A DNA stretch of 64,000 nucleotides from TMED14 sp041158165 (GCA_041158165.1 JBEBBW010000001.1:1-64000), one strand, 5' to 3'; counted from the first letter of the stretch, positions 25,582-34,121 are shown. Made by a program: numbers and translations. The notes: generated from the letters alone by a model not told the origin.

Positions 25582-25589
25582 TACTTTTG
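25582..25589 (+). promoter_or_regulatory. -7 box TACTTTTG for the glycosyltransferase gene
   Basis: A perfect TAnnTTTG ending 5 bases before the ATG at 25595. It supports this start over the ATG at 25556. Confidence 0.55.
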
Positions 25590-25594
25590 GCGGC

Positions 25595-26743
25595 ATGGCG
25601 AATGCCCCTCGACCTTTTCGCTTGGCGGTGAACGCCCGGTGGCTGCTGCCCGGATCCCTTGAAGGTACCGGCTGGTATAGCCATCGCCTGCTGGAAAGGC
25701 TCTGCAGCACTCCAGGCTGGGAGGTCCACCTGTTTTTTGACCGATGCGTGGAGGGTTTTGATTACCCCGGGGCAGTGAAGCACGTGGTTGGACTGCCCGC
25801 CCGCCACCCTTGGCTTTGGAAGCTGTGGAACGAGCGCGCGGTGCCCTGGGCGCTGCGATGCGTCAAGGCCGACGCCTACTGGTCGCCCGACGGCCTCCTG
25901 CCCTCTCGGGCGGCGCTGAAGCGGGTCGGCCTCAGCAACCTCCCGTTGGCGACGACGGTACACGACCTCAATTTTGTGCACCAGCCCGAGGGCATTCCAC
26001 CGCGCGTTGGGCAGTACTACCGCAGCGTGATTGCGCGAAGTGCCCGTGAAGCCAACGTGCTGCTGACGGTGTCTGAAACGTCGAAGGCAGACCTCGCCGC
26101 GACCTACGAAATCGATGCAGCGCACATTGTCGTCGCACCCAACGCCCCCCAGCAGCCGTTTGTTCCTATGCCCGAATCAGCCCAGGTTGCCCGCGAGCGC
26201 TGGGCTGGCGGTGCGCCGTATTTTTTGTTTGTCGGCGCCTTTACGCCGCGCAAAAACGTCGCTACCCTACTTCAAGCGTTTGCCCAGTTTGAATCACGCT
26301 ACCCTGAGCGCAGCGAGCGGCTGGTGCTGGTAGGCAACCCGCTTCACCGCGACGCCGAACTTGAAGGTTTGGCGCGCGAGGCCAGTTCCCGCGTAGTGTG
26401 GGCCGGACGCGCCGAAGGAAGCGACCTGAACGCGCTGTACGCTGGGGCGGTTGCATTTGCTTTTCCGTCGCGCTTTGAAGGCTTTGGCATTCCGCTCGTC
26501 GAGGCCATGGCGTCGGGATGCCCGGTACTCAGCAGCAGCACGAGCTGCATGCCCGAGGTTGCCGGGGACGCCGCCCGCTACGCAGACCCCGATTCCGTCG
26601 AGGAATGGGCAGATTTGCTTCACCGCGCCGTCACCGAAGATTCCGCCCCTTGGATTGCTCGGGGACTGGAGCGCGCCGCGCATTTTTCGTGGGACCGAAG
26701 CGCAGAACGGGTGCGCCAAGCACTCCAAACGCTAAATCCGTGA
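25595..26743 (+). CDS. GT4-family glycosyltransferase
   Basis: A 382-residue GT-B retaining glycosyltransferase of the RfaB/WbpY kind. The N-terminal half has 'LAVNARWLLPGSLEGTGWYS', and the donor-binding half has 'FLFVGAFTPRKNVATLLQAF' and 'FPSRFEGFGIPLVEAMASG' with the EX7E-type Glu residues. It probably adds a sugar during repeat-unit assembly for the polysaccharide made by the divergent wzx-wzz-wzy genes. The ATG at 25556 would add 13 residues and remove the promoter box, so 25595 is preferred. Its TGA overlaps the GTG start of rnhB. Confidence 0.9.
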   Translation: MANAPRPFRLAVNARWLLPGSLEGTGWYSHRLLERLCSTPGWEVHLFFDRCVEGFDYPGAVKHVVGLPARHPWLWKLWNERAVPWALRCVKADAYWSPDGLLPSRAALKRVGLSNLPLATTVHDLNFVHQPEGIPPRVGQYYRSVIARSAREANVLLTVSETSKADLAATYEIDAAHIVVAPNAPQQPFVPMPESAQVARERWAGGAPYFLFVGAFTPRKNVATLLQAFAQFESRYPERSERLVLVGNPLHRDAELEGLAREASSRVVWAGRAEGSDLNALYAGAVAFAFPSRFEGFGIPLVEAMASGCPVLSSSTSCMPEVAGDAARYADPDSVEEWADLLHRAVTEDSAPWIARGLERAAHFSWDRSAERVRQALQTLNP

Positions 26744-27324
26744 CCGAACAGACTGCTGGCGTCGACGAAGCGGGCCGTGGCTGCCTTGCGGGGCCCGTCG
26801 TGGCCGCGGCGGTACTGTGGTCGCCCGACTACCGCCTCGAGGGATTGACCGATTCCAAAAAACTGAGTACCCCACAACGGGAGCGGCTGCGCGGCGAGCT
26901 CGAAGCGTTGCTGCCCGAGGGGCACTGGGCCGTGGGAAGCGCCAGCCCAGAAGAAATTGACGAGGTAAATATTCTGCAGGCGACCTACCTGGCCATGCAC
27001 CGAGCGATTGCCCAGCTGCGCCCCGCTCCGTCCCTGCTGCTGGTCGACGGCAACCGGTTTAAACCCTACGCGGGCGTCGAGCACCGCTGCGAGGTGAAGG
27101 GCGATGCCCGGTTTGCGGCCATTTCTGCCGCGTCCATTTTCGCCAAAACCGAACGGGATCGGCTGATGCACGCGCTGCACACCGAGTTTCCGCACTACGG
27201 ATGGGACCGGAATATGGGCTACCCAAGCCAAGGCCATCGCGCGGCGCTCGAGGTCCACGGCCCCTGTGGGTGGCACCGCCGTAGTTTTGCATGGAAACCA
27301 AGCCAACTTCGCCTCGAATTATGA
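26740..27324 (+). CDS. rnhB: Ribonuclease HII
   Basis: RNase HII removes ribonucleotides misincorporated in DNA and RNA primers. The 194 residues show 'GVDEAGRGCLAGPVVAAAV' with the first Asp-Glu metal ligands near residues 9-10, 'DSKKL', 'LLLVDGN' with the third acid, and 'SIFAKTERDRLM'. The start is GTG at 26740, overlapping the glycosyltransferase stop (GTGA), which suits the family N-terminus exactly. It overlaps the next gene by 4 bases (ATGA). Confidence 0.95.
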   Translation: MTEQTAGVDEAGRGCLAGPVVAAAVLWSPDYRLEGLTDSKKLSTPQRERLRGELEALLPEGHWAVGSASPEEIDEVNILQATYLAMHRAIAQLRPAPSLLLVDGNRFKPYAGVEHRCEVKGDARFAAISAASIFAKTERDRLMHALHTEFPHYGWDRNMGYPSQGHRAALEVHGPCGWHRRSFAWKPSQLRLEL

Positions 27325-28523
27325 ACTGGAACCCGATTCGTTCCCTAGCGCGCACCCAAGTCGCGGCCGTCGCCGCGGCCGTACTCGCCGCGGCCTGCGC
27401 CACCGAACCGACGAGCAACCACCCCATGGGCCCGGGCATGGCCGGCAACGCAATTTGGGTAGCCGACGTGCCGTCGATGGCCGTGGCTTCGCGCCAGGCC
27501 GGCCTACTCGACAGCTTGGGCGAGGCCTTCCGCGACCTGAGCGTGATTCATTCTGCGCTGAACTCCTGGCCCGAGGGGCGCGCACTGCTCAGCATGCACC
27601 GCACCGGCGAGTTCGGAACCTCGTGGATGCTGACCGCCCCTCGCGGAACCTGGTCCCCGAATCAGCTTCGCCAGCCCTACGAGGTGCGCACCTACAACGG
27701 AACGAGTTTGTACGAAGGCAACGGCTGGGCTGCGGCCGGTTCCGACGATTTTTTGTGGGTAACCACAAGCGATCTGCTCCTTGAAGAAGTGCTTCGCCGC
27801 AACCAAAACCCGACCCGCCTCGACAGCGCCAGTGAGTTCCTTTTGGCGCAGCTCCCCGAGGGCGGCATCGCCTTGGGCAAGGAGTCAGCTGCCAACATGG
27901 GCGCTCCTGAGGCCCTGACGTTTGTGTGGAACGGCAACCGCAGCCTGCGCAGCAACGAAATCAGCTACCCCGACAGCACCGCAACGCCCCTGCGCACCAG
28001 CGGCGGCGTGCAGCTTCCGCCTGTCGACAGCACCTGTGTGTCGGTCGCCGGCAACTCCATTCGGTTCACCGACGACGAGCGCGAGCTCGAAACGCTCGGT
28101 TCGGGCCAAGGCGTCTGGAAAACCTACATTCGCCGCGCACCCTTCGTCATGGCTACGTGGCAGCAATGGGCCGACAGCAGCCACTACCTGGCCCACTGGA
28201 CGCCGCTTGACTCCGTGGCCGACCGCTGGACGAGCGCCTACCCACAGTACCAGTACACCAAGTCCTACGGAACCTGCTGGGTGAGCACCGACGACACCCT
28301 GCGCTTCGCCCGAAATGTGGCGTTTCGACTTGAATCTGTGGCCGTCGAGGGCGAGTTTGTTCAGGCCGAACTCCTTCGAGGCCAAGGCGGCGACCTTTGG
28401 ACGCTGCGCGAGGACGACGGGGAGCAGGCTCGCTGGACCCTTACTTGGAAGCCCTGGCCTGTGCGTACCGCTTCGCGCCCCGATCAAAGCGCTGAAGCTC
28501 CTCAGCCTCAATCAGCGCAATAA
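27321..28523 (+). CDS. Unrecognised lipoprotein, 400 aa
   Basis: A probable lipoprotein: the ATG at 27321 gives a signal with lipobox 'VLAAACATEP' (Cys near residue 26). I do not recognise a family. The body is rich in Trp, Ser and Asp and looks beta-strand rich ('IWVADVPSMAVASRQ', 'SMHRTGEFGTSWMLTAPRGTW', 'AFRLESVAVEGEFVQAELLRG'), with a possible internal duplication. Such Bacteroidota lipoproteins behind rnhB are often annotated only as hypothetical. It is coupled to rnhB through an ATGA overlap. Its last 83 bases overlap the convergent glucosaminidase gene. Confidence 0.75.
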   Translation: MNWNPIRSLARTQVAAVAAAVLAAACATEPTSNHPMGPGMAGNAIWVADVPSMAVASRQAGLLDSLGEAFRDLSVIHSALNSWPEGRALLSMHRTGEFGTSWMLTAPRGTWSPNQLRQPYEVRTYNGTSLYEGNGWAAAGSDDFLWVTTSDLLLEEVLRRNQNPTRLDSASEFLLAQLPEGGIALGKESAANMGAPEALTFVWNGNRSLRSNEISYPDSTATPLRTSGGVQLPPVDSTCVSVAGNSIRFTDDERELETLGSGQGVWKTYIRRAPFVMATWQQWADSSHYLAHWTPLDSVADRWTSAYPQYQYTKSYGTCWVSTDDTLRFARNVAFRLESVAVEGEFVQAELLRGQGGDLWTLREDDGEQARWTLTWKPWPVRTASRPDQSAEAPQPQSAQ

Positions 28524-28983
28524 GCTGCTGGGCATAGCGCGGATTCGTGGCGTAGCCTGCCTTTTGCAGGCCCTCGGCCCATGCCCGGTAGTCGTCGGGC
28601 GCTAGCGCAAACAGCGCGGAATACCGCGTTCGGGTGCACAAAAAATCGCTGTGGTCCCGGTAGGAATCGCGCACGCTCCGGTAGCGCCGAAAGCACTCCT
28701 GCTCGCGGTCGTCGTCGCGGTAAACTTTTTGCCCTTCCCAGCCTTGGTGGCACTTGATTCCGAAGTGGTTGCGCGCCTTTTTGGCTAAGAAGCTCGTAGC
28801 GTTCGCCGACTCGAGCATGCCCTGGGCCAAGGTGATGCTCGCCGGAACCCCGCTGCGCTTCATTTCAGCCCGCGCCAACGAAGCGTACTTGGCTACGTAG
28901 GCCTCGCGCGGACTCACCTCGGGGGTCACTTTTAGCGCCGAACACGCCGTCGCAAAAACAAGGAGCACAGGCCACAATCGCAT
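28441..28983 (-). CDS. Glucosaminidase-domain (GH73) lipoprotein
   Basis: A 180-residue peptidoglycan hydrolase that cleaves after N-acetylglucosamine. It has a short signal with 'LLVFATACSAL' (likely lipobox) and the GH73 core 'SGVPASITLAQGMLESA' with the catalytic Glu, 'ARNHFGIKCH', 'RRYRSVRDSYRDHSDFL' and 'YATNPRYAQQLIALIE'. The ATG at 28983 lies 4 bases after a GATCTTTG box; the longer frame upstream crosses into urocanase. It may work with anmK at 32913 in cell-wall turnover. Confidence 0.92.
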   Translation of the reverse strand: MRLWPVLLVFATACSALKVTPEVSPREAYVAKYASLARAEMKRSGVPASITLAQGMLESANATSFLAKKARNHFGIKCHQGWEGQKVYRDDDREQECFRRYRSVRDSYRDHSDFLCTRTRYSALFALAPDDYRAWAEGLQKAGYATNPRYAQQLIALIEAEELQRFDRGAKRYAQARASK

Positions 28984-28987
28984 TTGC

Positions 28988-28995
28988 CAAAGATC
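28988..28995 (-). promoter_or_regulatory. -7-like box GATCTTTG for the glucosaminidase gene
   Basis: It ends 4 bases before the ATG at 28983 and faces away from the urocanase box 9 bases further on. Confidence 0.45.
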
Positions 28996-29004
28996 GTTTT
29001 GACC

Positions 29005-29012
29005 GACCTTTG
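29005..29012 (+). promoter_or_regulatory. -7-like box GACCTTTG for hutU
   Basis: It ends 4 bases before the ATG at 29017 and helps choose that start over the TTG at 28984. Confidence 0.5.
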
Positions 29013-29016
29013 TGCC

Positions 29017-31023
29017 ATGCACTCCTTCGCTGAATCTATTCTGGCCGGAATCCCGGCGGAACTCCCCGCCCACCCCGGTTACGACCCCCACGTTTCGCAC
29101 GCACCGGTGCGCAAGGACATCCTTAGTTCCGACGAAAAAAAGCTGGCGCTGCGCAACGCACTGCGCTACTTTGACCCGCGCCACCACGAGGTTTTAGCCC
29201 CTGAATTCGCCGAGGAGCTCCGCCGCTACGGGCGAATTTACATGTACCGCTTTCGCCCGACCTACGCGATGCACGCCCGGCCCATTAGCGACTACCCCGC
29301 CCGCACGCCGCAGGCCGCCGCCATCATGCTGATGATCCAAAACAACCTGGACCCGGCGGTGGCCCAGCACCCCCACGAACTCATCACCTACGGCGGCAAC
29401 GGCGCCGTCTTCCAAAACTGGGCGCAGTACCTGCTCACGATGCAGTACCTCGCGACGATGACCGAAGACCAAACGCTGCACATGCATTCGGGGCACCCCC
29501 AAGGTCTTTTTCCGTCTTCGCCGCAAGCTCCGCGCGTGGTAGTCACCAACGGCATGGTCATCCCGAACTACTCGAAGCCCGACGACTGGGAGAAGTTTAA
29601 CGCCCTCGGCGTCAGCCAGTACGGCCAGATGACCGCCGGCAGCTACATGTACATCGGCCCCCAGGGCATCGTGCACGGAACCACGATCACCGTCATGAAC
29701 GCGGCGCGCAAGTTCACCAAAGGTGCGCTCGAGGGCAAGCTATTTGTCACCGCCGGACTGGGCGGAATGAGCGGTGCGCAGCCCAAAGCCGCCTCGATCG
29801 CGGGGCTCGTTAGCATCACCAGCGAAATCAACCCGGCCGCCGCAGAAAAGCGCCACGCTCAGGGTTGGGTGGACCGCCTGACCTACTCGGCCGACGAGGC
29901 CATCGACCTCGCGCTGGCGGCCCAAGCCGTTCAGGGCAACACGTCGATCGCCTTTGTAGGCAACACCGTGGACCTCTGGGAGCGACTCGTCGCCCGCAAC
30001 GTGCACGTCGACCTGGGCTCGGACCAAACCTCGCTGCACAACCCCTGGGCGGGCGGCTACTACCCCCAGGGCTACAGCTACGAAGCGTCCAACCGCCTCA
30101 TGGCCGAGGATCCGGAGCGATTTAAGGCCGAAGTGCAAGCCACACTGCGCCGCCACGTTGCGGCCGTGAATACCCTGCACGCCCGCGGCATGTACTTTTT
30201 TGACTACGGAAACGCGTTTTTGCTGGAATCCAGCCGCGCCGGCGCCGACGTACTGGCCGAAAACGGGTTGGACTTCAGCTACCCGAGCTACGTTCAGGAC
30301 ATCCTCGGACCGATGTGCTTTGACTACGGATTTGGCCCGTTTCGCTGGGTCTGCGCCAGCGGTTCCGCCGACGACCTGCGCACCACCGACCGCATTGCCG
30401 CCGACGTGCTCCGCTCCCTGGCCGCCGAAGCGCCCGACGACATTCGATTGCAGATGGAAGACAACCTGCGCTGGATCGAGCAGGCCGAGGCAAACCGCCT
30501 CGTGGTGGGTTCCCAAGCGCGCATTCTCTATGCCGACAGCGTTGGCCGCATCGCCATCGCGCGGGCCTTCAACCAGGCCATTGGCCGGGGCGAACTGGGA
30601 CCGGTGGTCCTCGGACGCGACCACCACGACGTGAGCGGAACCGACTCGCCCTACCGCGAAACCTCGAACATCTACGACGGATCGCGCTTCACCGCCGACA
30701 TGGCCGTCCACAATGCCATCGGCGACAGCTTTCGCGGCGCAACCTGGGTTTCGCTGCACAACGGCGGCGGCGTAGGCTGGGGCGAAGTCATCAACGGCGG
30801 ATTTGGAATGTTTCTCGACGGCAGCGCAGAGGCCGACACCAAGCTCGAGCGCATGCTTTTTTATGACGTCAACAACGGCATTGCCCGGCGCGCATGGGCC
30901 CGCAACGCCGAGGCGCTCACCGCGATTCGCCGCGAGCTGGAGCGCAGCCAAGGGCTTCGCGTGACCCTTCCTGCCCTGGCTGACGATTCCCTGATTGAGC
31001 GCGTCGCTGCCGAGCATTTTTAA
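29017..31023 (+). CDS. hutU: Urocanate hydratase
   Basis: Urocanase adds water to urocanate in histidine breakdown, using tightly bound NAD. The 668-residue protein has 'ELITYGGNGAVFQNWAQY', 'TLHMHSGHPQGLFPSS', 'VTAGLGGMSGAQPKAA' and the active-site Cys region 'FDYGFGPFRWVCASG'. C-terminal 'GSRFTADMAVHNAIGDS' and 'LHNGGGVGWGEVINGGFGM' are also diagnostic. It is longer than the Proteobacterial enzyme (about 555 aa), which is normal for the Bacteroidota form. No hutH, hutI or hutG is visible nearby, so the rest of the pathway must lie elsewhere. Confidence 0.95.
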   Translation: MHSFAESILAGIPAELPAHPGYDPHVSHAPVRKDILSSDEKKLALRNALRYFDPRHHEVLAPEFAEELRRYGRIYMYRFRPTYAMHARPISDYPARTPQAAAIMLMIQNNLDPAVAQHPHELITYGGNGAVFQNWAQYLLTMQYLATMTEDQTLHMHSGHPQGLFPSSPQAPRVVVTNGMVIPNYSKPDDWEKFNALGVSQYGQMTAGSYMYIGPQGIVHGTTITVMNAARKFTKGALEGKLFVTAGLGGMSGAQPKAASIAGLVSITSEINPAAAEKRHAQGWVDRLTYSADEAIDLALAAQAVQGNTSIAFVGNTVDLWERLVARNVHVDLGSDQTSLHNPWAGGYYPQGYSYEASNRLMAEDPERFKAEVQATLRRHVAAVNTLHARGMYFFDYGNAFLLESSRAGADVLAENGLDFSYPSYVQDILGPMCFDYGFGPFRWVCASGSADDLRTTDRIAADVLRSLAAEAPDDIRLQMEDNLRWIEQAEANRLVVGSQARILYADSVGRIAIARAFNQAIGRGELGPVVLGRDHHDVSGTDSPYRETSNIYDGSRFTADMAVHNAIGDSFRGATWVSLHNGGGVGWGEVINGGFGMFLDGSAEADTKLERMLFYDVNNGIARRAWARNAEALTAIRRELERSQGLRVTLPALADDSLIERVAAEHF

Positions 31024-31026
31024 TTC

Positions 31027-31034
31027 TATCTTCA
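31027..31034 (+). promoter_or_regulatory. -7-like box TATCTTCA before the OmpH-like gene
   Basis: TA and TT are kept but the last two bases differ from TAnnTTTG. It ends 5 bases before the ATG at 31040. Confidence 0.35.
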
Positions 31035-31039
31035 CGGCC

Positions 31040-31615
31040 ATGAACAAACTACTTGCCCTTTCTGCCGCGGCCCTGCTGGCCCTCGGCGCGATGTCTTGCC
31101 AATCCAAAGGTTCCGCCCCCGTAAGCGAAGGCGGTGCGCGCATCGTGTACGTGCGCCTCGACAGCCTTGTCAACCTTTATGAGTACCATAAAGAAATGTC
31201 GGCGAAGTACGAAGACGCCGCCAAAAAGGCCGAGGCAGAATTAGTCCGCCAGCAGCAGAACCTGCAAGCCGAATACGACGTGCTTCAGCGTGCAGCGCCA
31301 AGCCTGAGCAAGGTCGAACTCGAGCGCGCCCAAATGGACTTTCAGCGCGTGCAGAACAGCTACCAAATGCTTGAGCAGCAAAAGGGCGGCGAACTGCAGC
31401 AAATGGAACTGGCTATCAACGAAACCGTGAAGGAGCAAGTAGACAAGGCCATCGAAGCCATGAAAGGCGAAGAGCAAATCGACCTCGTGCTGATCTACGA
31501 AACCAACGTGCTGTACGGCAGCGATGCCTTGGACTACACGTCGAAGCTTGCCGAATACCTCAACAAGCTCCCGAAGCCGGAGCCTAAAGAAGCCGACGCC
31601 AAGGCCAAGAAGTAA
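31040..31615 (+). CDS. OmpH/Skp-like lipoprotein
   Basis: A 191-residue protein of the Skp (OmpH) periplasmic chaperone family. It has a lipoprotein signal ('ALLALGAMSCQSKG', Cys near 20), the opening strand 'RIVYVRLDSLVNLYEYHKEM', a long coiled-coil pair (about 60-135) and the closing 'IDLVLIYETNVLYGSDALDYTSKLAEYLNK'. Skp holds unfolded outer-membrane proteins. The lipid anchor is seen in some Bacteroidota members. It follows hutU by 16 bases but has its own weak box, so it is not clearly part of a histidine operon. A strong terminator follows. Confidence 0.88.
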   Translation: MNKLLALSAAALLALGAMSCQSKGSAPVSEGGARIVYVRLDSLVNLYEYHKEMSAKYEDAAKKAEAELVRQQQNLQAEYDVLQRAAPSLSKVELERAQMDFQRVQNSYQMLEQQKGGELQQMELAINETVKEQVDKAIEAMKGEEQIDLVLIYETNVLYGSDALDYTSKLAEYLNKLPKPEPKEADAKAKK

Positions 31616-31640
31616 TTCGCGGCACGTACAATCCCCACAA

Positions 31641-31674
31641 AAAACCCCGAGCGCTAGCCCGGGGTTTTCTTTTT
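31641..31674. terminator. Bidirectional terminator between convergent genes
   Basis: A 9-base-pair stem (AAAACCCCG / CGGGGTTTT) has T-rich tails on both strands and serves the OmpH-like gene and the acyl-CoA dehydrogenase. Confidence 0.85.
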
Positions 31675-31703
31675 TCAATGGCGCCGGGGCGCACAGCGAG
31701 CCC

Positions 31704-32858
31704 TTAGATTCCCGCCGCCTCGTTGAGCACCGCACGCGAAATGACGATGCGCTGAATCTCGCTCGTCCCCTCGTAAATCTGGGTAATCTTGGCGTCGCGC
31801 ATCAGGCGCTCCACGTGGTACTCCTTCACGAAGCCGTATCCGCCGTGAATTTGAACCGCCTCGGTGGTGACTTCCATCGCCACTTCAGAAGCGTACAGTT
31901 TGGCCATTGCTGATTCCTTATCGAACGGCATGCCTTGGTCCTTGAGCCACGCAGACTTAAGCACCAAAAGGCGCGCTGCCTCGACCTTGGTCGCCATGTC
32001 GGCCAGCTTGAAGGCCACGCCTTGGTGCTCGCCGATGGGCTTGCCAAACGACTTGCGCTCGGTCGCGTACTTCGCCGCCAGCTCGAGGGCTCCGCTCGCG
32101 ATACCCAGGGCTTGAGCGGCAATGCCGATGCGTCCGCCGCTCAGGGTTTTCATGGCGAATTTGAATCCAAATCCATCTTCACCAATGCGGTTTTCCTTCG
32201 GAACCTTCACGTCGGTAAACATCAACGAGTGGGTGTCGCTGCCGCGAATGCCCATCTTGTCTTCTTTCTTGCCGACGATGAAACCGGGCATGCCTTTTTC
32301 TACGATTAACGCATTGATTCCGCGGTGGCCCTTAGCCACGTCCGTCTGCGCAATCACGAGGTATACGCTGGCGGAATTTCCGTTGGTAATCCAGTTTTTG
32401 GTTCCGTTTAGCACGTAATGGTCGCCCATGTCTACGGCCGTCGTTTTCTGGGACGTCGCGTCGGAACCCGCCTCAGGCTCACTCAGGCAAAATGCACCGA
32501 TAATTTCGCCTGAAGCCAAAGGTTTGAGGTACTTCTCCTTTTGTTCTGGCGTGCCAAACTTTTCTAATCCCCAGCAAACCAGCGAGTTGTTGACACTCAT
32601 GGCGACCGATGCCGAAGCGTCGATTTTTGAAATCTCTTCCATAGCCAGCACGTACGAAACAGTATCCATTCCGCTGCCCTGGTATTCTGGGGCGACCATC
32701 ATACCCATAAATCCGAGCTCGCCCATTTTGCGCACCGCATCTGCCGGAAACTTTTGGTGGTCGTCGCGTTCGATGACGCCGGGAAGCAGTTCCGCCTGCG
32801 CAAAATCGCGCGCGGCCTGCTGAATCATGAGGTGTTCCTCGGTAAGCTGAAAATGCAT
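31704..32858 (-). CDS. Acyl-CoA dehydrogenase, short/branched-chain type
   Basis: A 384-residue FAD enzyme that oxidises acyl-CoA to enoyl-CoA, passing electrons to ETF. Signatures are 'AFCLSEPEAGSDA' and 'WITNGNSASVYLV' (flavin site), 'RKSFGKPIGEHQGVAFKLADM', 'IHGGYGFVKEYHVERLMRDAK' and 'YEGTSEIQRIVI' with the catalytic Glu. It is of the butyryl/isobutyryl-CoA dehydrogenase kind. The ATG at 32858 matches the family start 'FQLTEEHLMI', and an AACCTTTG box ends 5 bases before it. It is divergent from anmK with 54 bases between. Confidence 0.93.
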   Translation of the reverse strand: MHFQLTEEHLMIQQAARDFAQAELLPGVIERDDHQKFPADAVRKMGELGFMGMMVAPEYQGSGMDTVSYVLAMEEISKIDASASVAMSVNNSLVCWGLEKFGTPEQKEKYLKPLASGEIIGAFCLSEPEAGSDATSQKTTAVDMGDHYVLNGTKNWITNGNSASVYLVIAQTDVAKGHRGINALIVEKGMPGFIVGKKEDKMGIRGSDTHSLMFTDVKVPKENRIGEDGFGFKFAMKTLSGGRIGIAAQALGIASGALELAAKYATERKSFGKPIGEHQGVAFKLADMATKVEAARLLVLKSAWLKDQGMPFDKESAMAKLYASEVAMEVTTEAVQIHGGYGFVKEYHVERLMRDAKITQIYEGTSEIQRIVISRAVLNEAAGI

Positions 32859-32863
32859 GGTAT

Positions 32864-32871
32864 CAAAGGTT
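32864..32871 (-). promoter_or_regulatory. -7-like box AACCTTTG for acyl-CoA dehydrogenase
   Basis: It ends 5 bases before the ATG at 32858, and only the first base differs from TAnnTTTG. Confidence 0.45.
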
Positions 32872-32900
32872 ATTGTTGCAAAAATAACATCGGCAAGCCC

Positions 32901-32908
32901 CACCTTTG
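32901..32908 (+). promoter_or_regulatory. -7-like box CACCTTTG for anmK
   Basis: It ends 4 bases before an in-frame GTG at 32913 and is the main reason for choosing that start. Confidence 0.45.
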
Positions 32909-32912
32909 TTCG

Positions 32913-34064
32913 GTGCACAACGCAAATTGGAATCAAAATGGACCCTTTCGAATACTGGGGGTCATGTCGGGTACTTCACTGGACGGACTCGACCTGTGTG
33001 CCGCTGAATTTGTGCGCACCAACGGCCGGTGGCAGTACCGCATTCTGGCCTTTGAAACAGTCTCGTACCGCGGAACCCCGTGGCCTGAACGCCTCACCCA
33101 GGCCTACCGAGACCGAGGCCATGTGCGCCACCAAACCAGCCTTGATTTTGCCGCCTGGTGCCAAGCGCAATGGTCTGATTTTGACCGTCGGCACCATTTT
33201 GGAGCCCAAGCTGTCGCCCACCACGGCCACACCGTAGAACACGACCCTGCCCAAGGTATCACGGTGCAAATTGGGCATGAACCCTCGGTATTTGCCACTA
33301 GTCCGATTCCGGTCGTTGGTGATTTTCGCAGCGCATCTGTCGCCCGCGGCGGCCAAGGCGCGCCGCTTGTCCCCCTCGCCGATCGAGACCTTTTCGGCGA
33401 CTACGCTGTGTGCGTCAACTTGGGTGGCTTTTCAAACGCCTCATGGACCGACGCCGGCGGGCTGCGCCGCGCCGGCGACCTAGGCCCCTGCAACGGCCTA
33501 CTCAACCCTCTGGCCCAAGAACTCGGCCTGGACTATGACCCAGAAGGCCGATATGCCGCCTCGGGCCAGGTGAACTACGCCAACTCGGACCATGCCGCGC
33601 CATCTAACGAACCAACCAACCAGCCAACTAGCCAACTAGCCTACTACGCTACCCCCTTCCCCAAAAGCCTGGGACGAGAATGGATGGACCGTGAATTCTG
33701 GCCGGCCTTCAACGCATCGCGTCCCCAAAAAACCGAAGACGCCTTGGCCACGGCTGCAGACCACATCGCCTGGAGCATCGCCCACGGACTGCGCGCCGCA
33801 AAGGCACCCCACGGTAGCGCACTGCTCAGCGGCGGAGGCGCCCTGAATTCCGACCTGATTCGGCGAATCACCGAGTACGCCCCAGAATGGACCTGGACCG
33901 TGGCCGACAACCAAACCTTAGAGGCCAAAGAAGCCCTGGCCTTCGCGTACCTCGGCCTGCTCCGACTACGCAACGAGCCCAACGTGCTCGCGAGCTACGC
34001 TGGCGGTCAAAGCGACGGTTGCGACGGCACGATTTTCGGTACTTCGGGGCAAAACCTAACCTAA
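32913..34064 (+). CDS. anmK: Anhydro-N-acetylmuramic acid kinase
   Basis: AnmK opens and phosphorylates 1,6-anhydroMurNAc during peptidoglycan recycling. 'ILGVMSGTSLDGLDL' is the N-terminal phosphate motif, followed by 'AVAHHGHTVEHDP', 'GDFRSASVARGGQGAPLVP', 'NLGGFSNAS' and 'LLSGGGALN'. No ATG fits the family start. GTG at 32913 (383 aa) lies 4 bases after a CACCTTTG box and gives 17 residues before 'MSGTSLDG'. Around residues 227-245 a low-complexity Asn/Pro/Thr/Gln stretch ('APSNEPTNQPTSQ') is inserted where relatives have a short loop. The DNA there resembles intergenic repeats elsewhere in the window. Confidence 0.92.
   Translation: MHNANWNQNGPFRILGVMSGTSLDGLDLCAAEFVRTNGRWQYRILAFETVSYRGTPWPERLTQAYRDRGHVRHQTSLDFAAWCQAQWSDFDRRHHFGAQAVAHHGHTVEHDPAQGITVQIGHEPSVFATSPIPVVGDFRSASVARGGQGAPLVPLADRDLFGDYAVCVNLGGFSNASWTDAGGLRRAGDLGPCNGLLNPLAQELGLDYDPEGRYAASGQVNYANSDHAAPSNEPTNQPTSQLAYYATPFPKSLGREWMDREFWPAFNASRPQKTEDALATAADHIAWSIAHGLRAAKAPHGSALLSGGGALNSDLIRRITEYAPEWTWTVADNQTLEAKEALAFAYLGLLRLRNEPNVLASYAGGQSDGCDGTIFGTSGQNLT
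33606..33641. repeat. AACCA/CCAACTAG repeat inside anmK
   Basis: Tandem ACCA and CCAACTAG units lie within the coding frame. The sequence is related to the intergenic elements at 6853-6880 and 16041-16078. Confidence 0.5.
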
Positions 34065-34121
34065 GTCACCCTTTTTCTTAACCGTTCGCCCCTAAATTGG
34101 CACCCGAATATACTCCTACCC

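Noticed and set aside
29740..31173. 477-codon open frame antisense to urocanase
   Set aside because: It lies wholly opposite the strongly conserved hutU and shows no recognisable domain.
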